Positions 29,078-34,024 of a stretch of 34,024 bases of DNA are shown here, piece by piece. The stretch comes from Rubrivivax sp. (GTDB taxonomy: Bacteria > Pseudomonadota > Gammaproteobacteria > Burkholderiales > Burkholderiaceae_C). Positions within the stretch are counted from its first letter, which is position 1. Each line of letters starts with the position of its first letter. The translations under genes were made by a program, and so were the position numbers. Location: NCBI GenBank assembly GCA_021300575.1, contig JAJTDM010000035.1, positions 1-34,024 on the forward strand. The letters run 5' to 3'. Below the pieces are notes generated by a model, which was not told where the DNA came from, made no database searches, and was given only the letters and a program-made list of their open reading frames with translations.

Positions 29078-30204
29078 AGATTGCCATCCTGCCCGGTGAC
29101 GGCATCGGCACCGAGATCATGGCCGAGGCCGTCAAGGTGCTCGGCGTGCTGGACCTGAAGTTCGAGACCGAGTCCGCCCTGGTGGGCGGCGTGGCGTATG
29201 ACGCGCACGGCCACCCGCTGCCCGAGGGCACGCTGAACCTGGCCAAGGCGGCTGACGCTGTGCTGTTCGGCGCCGTGGGCGACTGGAAGTACGACAAGCT
29301 CGAGCGGCAGTTCCGTCCCGAGCAGGCCATCCTCGGCCTGCGCAAGCACCTGGGGCTGTTCGCCAACTTCCGCCCGGCCATCTGCTACGAGCAGTTGACC
29401 CACGCCTCCAGCCTCAAGCCCGAACTGGTGGCGGGCCTGGACATTCTGATCATCCGTGAGCTGACCGGCGACATTTACTTCGGGCAACCGCGCGGCCGGC
29501 GCACGGCCGTGGATGGGCACTTCCCTGGCGCCGAGGAAGCCTTCGACACCATGCGCTACAGCCGCCCGGAGATTGAGCGCATCGCCCATGTGGCCTTCCA
29601 GGCCGCGCGCAAGCGGGCCAGTGGAAAAGGTGGCCAGGGCGGCAAGGTCACGAGCGTGGACAAGGCCAACGTGCTGGAGACCTTCCAGTTCTGGAAGGAC
29701 GTGGTCACCGAGGTGCACAAGGATTACCCGGACGTCACCCTGGAGCACATGTACGTGGACAACGCCGCGATGCAGCTGGTCAAGGCGCCCAAGCAGCTGG
29801 ACGTGGTGGTCACCGGCAACATGTTCGGTGACATCCTCTCGGACGAGGCCGCCATGCTCACCGGCTCCATCGGCATGCTGCCGTCGGCGTCGCTGGACAA
29901 GCACAACAAGGGCTTGTACGAGCCCAGCCACGGCAGCGCGCCGGACATCGCGGGTAAGGGTGTTGCAAACCCGCTGGCTACAATTCTGTCTTCTGCCATG
30001 ATGCTCCGTTACTCGCTCAACCAGCCCGAGGCTGCCGACCGTATCGAGTCGGCCGTCAAGGCAGTGCTGTCCGCTGGCCTGCGCACGGGCGACATCTGGA
30101 GCGAAGGCACGCAGCGTGTGGGCACGCGCGAGATGGGCGACGCCGTCGTGGCGGCCCTGTCTGGCAAAGCCATTACCACCACTACCAAAATTACCAAGAG
30201 CTAG
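29074..30204 (+). CDS. leuB: 3-isopropylmalate dehydrogenase
   Basis: A 376-residue NAD-dependent decarboxylating dehydrogenase giving 2-oxoisocaproate. Motifs: [30 protein letters not shown] [47 protein letters not shown] with the catalytic Lys, [23 protein letters not shown], and [14 protein letters not shown] for NAD. It is about 15-20 residues longer than usual, from a small SGKGGQGG loop near residue 184-191 and a Thr-rich tail ([10 protein letters not shown]). ATG 29074 overlaps the leuD stop. Confidence 0.96.
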   Translation: MKIAILPGDGIGTEIMAEAVKVLGVLDLKFETESALVGGVAYDAHGHPLPEGTLNLAKAADAVLFGAVGDWKYDKLERQFRPEQAILGLRKHLGLFANFRPAICYEQLTHASSLKPELVAGLDILIIRELTGDIYFGQPRGRRTAVDGHFPGAEEAFDTMRYSRPEIERIAHVAFQAARKRASGKGGQGGKVTSVDKANVLETFQFWKDVVTEVHKDYPDVTLEHMYVDNAAMQLVKAPKQLDVVVTGNMFGDILSDEAAMLTGSIGMLPSASLDKHNKGLYEPSHGSAPDIAGKGVANPLATILSSAMMLRYSLNQPEAADRIESAVKAVLSAGLRTGDIWSEGTQRVGTREMGDAVVAALSGKAITTTTKITKS

Positions 30205-30233
30205 CGGCTCTCGGATCGTCTCGCCCCCTCTCC

Positions 30234-30273
30234 TGGACCCCGGCGACACGAGCCGGGGGCACACCGGGGTCCA
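30234..30273. terminator. Hairpin between leuB and asd, candidate terminator or attenuator
   Basis: TGGACCCCGG (30234-30243) and CCGGGGTCCA (30264-30273) are perfectly complementary 10-base arms around a 20-base loop. No T-run follows, so it may be a weak or Rho-assisted stop, or an mRNA end stabiliser, rather than a classical terminator. It separates the leucine genes from asd. Confidence 0.45.
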
Positions 30274-30297
30274 GACACACTGGAAAGGCGAACTGAA

Positions 30298-31425
30298 ATG
30301 AGACTCGTAGGACTGGTTGGTTGGCGCGGCATGGTGGGCTCCGTGCTCATGGACCGCATGCAGGCCGAAGGTGATTTCGGCCTGATCGAGCCTCTCTTCT
30401 TCTCCACCTCCAACGCCGGCGGCGCCGCCCCGGCGATGGCGAAGAACGAAACCACGCTGCAGGACGCGCACGACCTCGCGGCACTCAAGCGCTGCGACAT
30501 CATCATCACCGCTCAGGGCGGCGACTACACCACCGAGGTCTTCCCCAAGCTGCGCGCTGCGGGCTGGACCGGCCACTGGATCGACGCGGCGTCCACGCTG
30601 CGCATGAAGGACGACGCCGTCATCATCCTGGACCCGGTGAACATGCCGGTGATCCAGCGCGCGCTGGATGCTGGCGGGCGCAACTGGGTGGGCGGCAACT
30701 GCACGGTCAGCTGCATGCTCATGGGCGTGGGCGCGCTGTACAAGGCGGGTCTGGTCGAGTGGATGAGCACGCAGACCTACCAGGCGGCCTCGGGGGGCGG
30801 CGCGCAGCACATGCGCGAACTGCTCACGCAGTACGGCACGCTGAACGCCGAGGTCAAGGCCCTGCTGGCCGACCCCAAGAGCGCCATCCTGGAGATCGAC
30901 CGCCAGGTCATCGCCAGGCAGCGCTCGCTCTCTGCCGAGGAGACCGCCAACTTCGGCGTCCCCCTGGGCGGCTCGCTCATCCCCTGGATCGACAAGGACC
31001 TGGGCAACGGCCAGAGCAAGGAAGAGTGGAAGGGCATGGCCGAAACGAACAAGATCCTCGGCCAGGGCGAGGGCTTTGACTCACCCGCCGTGCCGGTGGA
31101 CGGCTTTTGCGTGCGCGTGGGCGCCATGCGCTGCCACAGCCAGGCGCTGACCTTCAAGCTCAAGAAGGACGTGCCTCTGGCCGATATCGAGGCGATGATC
31201 GCTGTCGACAACGCCTGGGTGAAGGTGGTGCCCAACACCCGCGAGGCCACGCTGCGCGACCTGACGCCCGTGGCCGTCACCGGCACCATGACGATTCCCG
31301 TGGGGCGCCTGCGCAAGATGGCCATGGGCCCGGAGTACCTGGGGGCCTTCACCATCGGTGACCAGTTGCTCTGGGGGGCGGCCGAGCCGCTGCGGCGGAT
31401 GCTGCGCATCCTGCTGGAGCGCTGA
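30298..31425 (+). CDS. asd: Aspartate-semialdehyde dehydrogenase
   Basis: A 375-residue enzyme of the gammaproteobacterial-type Asd family. It reduces aspartyl phosphate to aspartate semialdehyde with NADPH, leading to lysine/diaminopimelate, threonine and methionine. Motifs: [15 protein letters not shown] for [25 protein letters not shown] with catalytic C135, [10 protein letters not shown], and [11 protein letters not shown] with H280. Length is typical. GGAAAGGCGAACTGAA lies upstream of ATG 30298. The asd-fimV order is common in Burkholderiales. Confidence 0.96.
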   Translation: MRLVGLVGWRGMVGSVLMDRMQAEGDFGLIEPLFFSTSNAGGAAPAMAKNETTLQDAHDLAALKRCDIIITAQGGDYTTEVFPKLRAAGWTGHWIDAASTLRMKDDAVIILDPVNMPVIQRALDAGGRNWVGGNCTVSCMLMGVGALYKAGLVEWMSTQTYQAASGGGAQHMRELLTQYGTLNAEVKALLADPKSAILEIDRQVIARQRSLSAEETANFGVPLGGSLIPWIDKDLGNGQSKEEWKGMAETNKILGQGEGFDSPAVPVDGFCVRVGAMRCHSQALTFKLKKDVPLADIEAMIAVDNAWVKVVPNTREATLRDLTPVAVTGTMTIPVGRLRKMAMGPEYLGAFTIGDQLLWGAAEPLRRMLRILLER

Positions 31426-31537
31426 GCCGTGTGGTGCCCAGCGCTTCGGGTACGCTTGGTGCATGAGACGTGAGACGCATCCGACGTATGCGATGCATGA
31501 GCCGCATGAGGCCCCGGCGCACCGAGGGCTCGCCTGA

Positions 31538-34012
31538 ATGACTTTCGCTGGAGGACCCTTGACCGCTGCACCCACACCGTTCCTGCCGCCGGCCCGGGCC
31601 TTTCCTCGCCCCAGGGGCTTCAGCATCCCGGCGCGGGTGCGGCGGCCGGAGCCAACGCGCGCGGGCGCGGCTGCGGTGCTGGCAGCCGTGTTCCTGCTGC
31701 TGGGGCACGGCGCCGCCAGCGCCCTGGGCTTCGGGCGGCTGAGTGTGCAGTCCTACCAGGGTCAACCGCTGCAGGCGCAGATCCAGGTGACCAGCCTGAG
31801 TCCGGCAGAACAGGCGTCGCTGCGCCTGCGCGTGGCGCCGCCCCAGGTCCACCAGACGGCCGGCCTGGTGTTTGACGACGTGCTGGCTGGCCTCAAGGCC
31901 GAGTTGGTGCGTCAGGCCGACGGCAGCTATGTCGTCCAGCTGGCCTCTGACCGGCCGGTGAACAGCGTCTACGTGGACCTCATTCTTGAGGCGCGCTGGG
32001 CTTCGGGCCAGCAACTGATGGGCTACACCCTCCTGGTCAGCCCTGAGGGCACCCCGCCGCCGCCGGTCGCGCAGGTCAGCCCGCTGGTGGGTGCCGGTGG
32101 TTCTGCCCCGCCCGCTGGGGGCACGGTGACGAGCGCCGTGGCGCTGCGTTCGCAACACGCCGTGAAGTACGGCGAGACCTTGTCCGAACTGGCGCAGGAC
32201 TACCGGCCCGAGGGCGTGTCGCTGGACCAGATGCTGGTGGCGCTGTACCAGGCCAACCCACAGGCTTTCACGGGCGAGAACATGAACCGCCTGAAGACCG
32301 GCGCGGTTCTCAAGCTGCCTGGGGCTGAAGCTGCCCGTGCCGTGCCGCCCGTGCCTGCGCGAGAGCTGATCGAGGCGCACAGCGCAGACTTCGGCGCCTA
32401 CCGTTCACGCCTGGCAGCCCAGGTACGGGAAGCCGCTTCCGAGCCTGCGGCCTCGCGCCAGGCGCGCGGGCAGGTGCAAGCCCGCGTGCAGGACCGCAAG
32501 GAGGGCGCCGCCGTCACGCCCGACCAGCTCAAGCTCTCGCAGGGCGGGGTGCGGGCGGCCAGCTCGCCCGAAGCCGCCTTGTCCCGCGACGCTGCTGCGC
32601 GAGAGGCCGCCCAGCGCGAAGCCGAGCTGGCGCGCAATGTCCAGGCCCTGAAGGCGTTGCAGCAGCAGGCCAGTGCGTCTGCGGTGGCCGCAGGCGGGCA
32701 ACCCGCCGCTGCACCGCCGGCCGAAGGCGCCTCCGTACCCGCTGGCGCCCCAACCGTGGCCGCTTCGGTGCCGGCAGCGGCCCCGACAGTGGCCGCTGCC
32801 TCCGCCGCGGCATCGGCGGCTTCCGCGCCGCCGGTCATCACGGTGAACGAACCGGGATGGTTGCAGCGCCTGCTCGCCAGCCCTTACACCGTGCCCGGCG
32901 CTGCAGGGCTGGTGATCCTCATGGCGCTCTGGGGCGGCTACCGGCTCTGGCGCGGCCGGCGCGAGGAGGAGGCTGCCGACGTCCAGGATGAACAGGCCGC
33001 ACTGGCGCCTGAGGATCCCGAGCCCGAGGCGGAACCGATGCCCGTGGCCGAGGAGGTGGAGGAGGTCACCACCGCCGGCAACCTGGACCCCGCGGCCGAG
33101 GCTGATGTGCACCTGGCCTACGGCAGCGACGAGCGCGCGGCAGCTGTGCTGCGGTCCGCCATCGAGGAGCGGCCGGAGCGCCTGGACCTGCGCATCAAGC
33201 TGCTCGAAGTGCTGTTTCTGCAGCGTGATTCCATGTCCTACGAGCCTCTGGCGCTTGAAGTGCAGCAGATGACCGATGGCCAGGGCTCCATGTGGGAACA
33301 CGTCAAGGCCATGGGCCGGGAAATGGACCCGTACAACCCGCTGTATGGCGGCAAGCAGGCGGATCTGTCGGGCTACGAGTCCACCCCTGGTGAAGGTCAA
33401 ACCGCCTTCGACGCTGACGGGGAGCCGATCAAGAAGCCTGAGCTTGACCTGGAGGGCTACGGCGACGGTGACGCCCCGGGCATGCCTGCGCTGGATGCAG
33501 AGTCCGTAGAGTCGGAGGCCGCACCGCCCCTCGATCTGGAAGGCACTTCTGCCGAGACCCCGGAGCTGGACCTCAACGCCTACGGCACGGCCCAGGAAGA
33601 GGAAAAGTCCCCCGAGCTGGATTTCGGTGAGGCCCCGCCCAGCGATACCGGGCCGGAGCCGGAGTACGAAGCCGTCGAGCCCGAGAAGTACGGCATCGAA
33701 CTGGGAGATCCGCTGGCCAAGGAACAGAGCGACCTTGACCAAGGCGAAGCCAGTGACTTCGAGCGGGCTCCGGTGGACATCCCGCAGGTGGATCTGGCCG
33801 AGGAAGACAACGCCGTCGACGACATGAGCCGGGCCCCGCCGCCACCGCCGCCGGACCTGAACCACCCGCTGGAGCGCAAGCTGGCCCTGGCCAAGGAGTT
33901 CCTGGAAATCGGTGACCTGGAAGGCGCGCGCGACCTGCTGGACGAGGTGTACGCCCAGGCCACGGGCCCCTTGAAGGACAGCGCGAGCTTGATGCTCGAC
34001 ACCCTGGAGTGA
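31538..34012 (+). CDS. fimV: FimV-like peptidoglycan-binding motility protein
   Basis: An 824-residue inner-membrane FimV/HubP-type protein that organises the cell pole and supports type IV pili. A long N-terminus carries a signal segment (about 42-62) before LGFGRLSVQSYQGQPLQAQI, the FimV N-domain start. A LysM-like peptidoglycan-binding domain follows at about 206-260 (HAVKYGETLSELAQDY to GAVLKLP), then an Ala-rich and coiled-coil region, a single membrane helix (about 452-469), a TPR-like region (about 510-570), a long acidic repeat region with LDL and YG motifs, and the C-terminal FimV domain (about 775-824: KLALAKEFLEIGDLEGARDLLDEV as landmark). ATG 31538 or TTG 31559 (after GGAGGA) could be the start. 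It ends 12 bases before the window edge. Confidence 0.9.
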   Translation: MTFAGGPLTAAPTPFLPPARAFPRPRGFSIPARVRRPEPTRAGAAAVLAAVFLLLGHGAASALGFGRLSVQSYQGQPLQAQIQVTSLSPAEQASLRLRVAPPQVHQTAGLVFDDVLAGLKAELVRQADGSYVVQLASDRPVNSVYVDLILEARWASGQQLMGYTLLVSPEGTPPPPVAQVSPLVGAGGSAPPAGGTVTSAVALRSQHAVKYGETLSELAQDYRPEGVSLDQMLVALYQANPQAFTGENMNRLKTGAVLKLPGAEAARAVPPVPARELIEAHSADFGAYRSRLAAQVREAASEPAASRQARGQVQARVQDRKEGAAVTPDQLKLSQGGVRAASSPEAALSRDAAAREAAQREAELARNVQALKALQQQASASAVAAGGQPAAAPPAEGASVPAGAPTVAASVPAAAPTVAAASAAASAASAPPVITVNEPGWLQRLLASPYTVPGAAGLVILMALWGGYRLWRGRREEEAADVQDEQAALAPEDPEPEAEPMPVAEEVEEVTTAGNLDPAAEADVHLAYGSDERAAAVLRSAIEERPERLDLRIKLLEVLFLQRDSMSYEPLALEVQQMTDGQGSMWEHVKAMGREMDPYNPLYGGKQADLSGYESTPGEGQTAFDADGEPIKKPELDLEGYGDGDAPGMPALDAESVESEAAPPLDLEGTSAETPELDLNAYGTAQEEEKSPELDFGEAPPSDTGPEPEYEAVEPEKYGIELGDPLAKEQSDLDQGEASDFERAPVDIPQVDLAEEDNAVDDMSRAPPPPPPDLNHPLERKLALAKEFLEIGDLEGARDLLDEVYAQATGPLKDSASLMLDTLE

Positions 34013-34024
34013 AGCGCCGCCACC

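Noticed and set aside
28864..30810. A 648-codon - strand open frame
   Set aside because: Antisense to leuD, leuB and asd, which are unambiguous.
31426..31537. Short GCATGAG repeats between asd and fimV as a regulatory RNA
   Set aside because: Spacing is irregular and no stable stem or conserved pattern could be drawn.

Overview
The window is GC-rich and tightly packed. It looks like a chromosomal segment of a betaproteobacterium of the order Burkholderiales, most likely Comamonadaceae or a close relative. The basis is the leuC-leuD-leuB-asd-fimV order at the right end, a protocatechuate 4,5-cleavage cluster of the Comamonas pmd type, and the style of the GC-rich intergenic repeats. No rRNA, tRNA, CRISPR array, transposase or phage gene was seen. 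Nearly everything is on the + strand; only a broken SPFH gene at the left edge and a GntR regulator are on the - strand.

Left part (1-14372): an aromatic-acid catabolic island. A truncated SPFH gene and a TetR regulator diverge from a perfect 16-bp palindrome. Then come a complete TRAP transporter (dctQ, dctM, dctP), a type II 3-dehydroquinate dehydratase, a divergent shikimate-dehydrogenase-like enzyme, and the 4-hydroxybenzoate/protocatechuate meta-cleavage genes in the order ligJ, ligK, a DUF1932 dehydrogenase, pobA, ligI, ligA, ligB, ligC. A frameshifted aldo/keto reductase follows. PobA makes protocatechuate from 4-hydroxybenzoate, LigAB opens the ring, LigC and LigI convert the product through 2-pyrone-4,6-dicarboxylate to 4-oxalomesaconate, LigJ hydrates it, and LigK yields pyruvate and oxaloacetate. 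The dehydroquinate dehydratase suggests that quinate or shikimate may also feed in. No oxalomesaconate tautomerase (LigU/PmdU/GalD type) and no dehydroshikimate dehydratase lie in the window.

Middle part (14398-24928): propionyl-CoA to succinyl-CoA. A GntR regulator diverges from methylmalonyl-CoA mutase across a perfect AT-rich palindrome. MeaB, pccB, pccA and a VOC-family epimerase candidate follow. Two genes interrupt this otherwise logical operon: a VapBC toxin-antitoxin pair between mcm and meaB, and a DUF389 membrane protein between pccB and pccA.

Right part (24929-34024): a small accessory patch, then conserved chromosome. A DUF533/TerB-like gene is bracketed by two 72-bp copies of the 3' end of the VOC gene. 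A CcdAB-type module and a VanZ-like membrane protein follow, then the leucine genes leuC, leuD, leuB, aspartate-semialdehyde dehydrogenase, and FimV ending 12 bases before the window edge.

I did not find a clearly new multi-gene system. The observations most worth checking are the twin hairpin elements inside the lig operon, whose outer stems differ but are each self-complementary; the DUF1932 dehydrogenase embedded in a pathway whose tautomerase is not visible; the shikimate-dehydrogenase-like enzyme lacking its carboxylate-binding serines; the duplicated VOC gene tail; and the genes inserted into the propionate operon.
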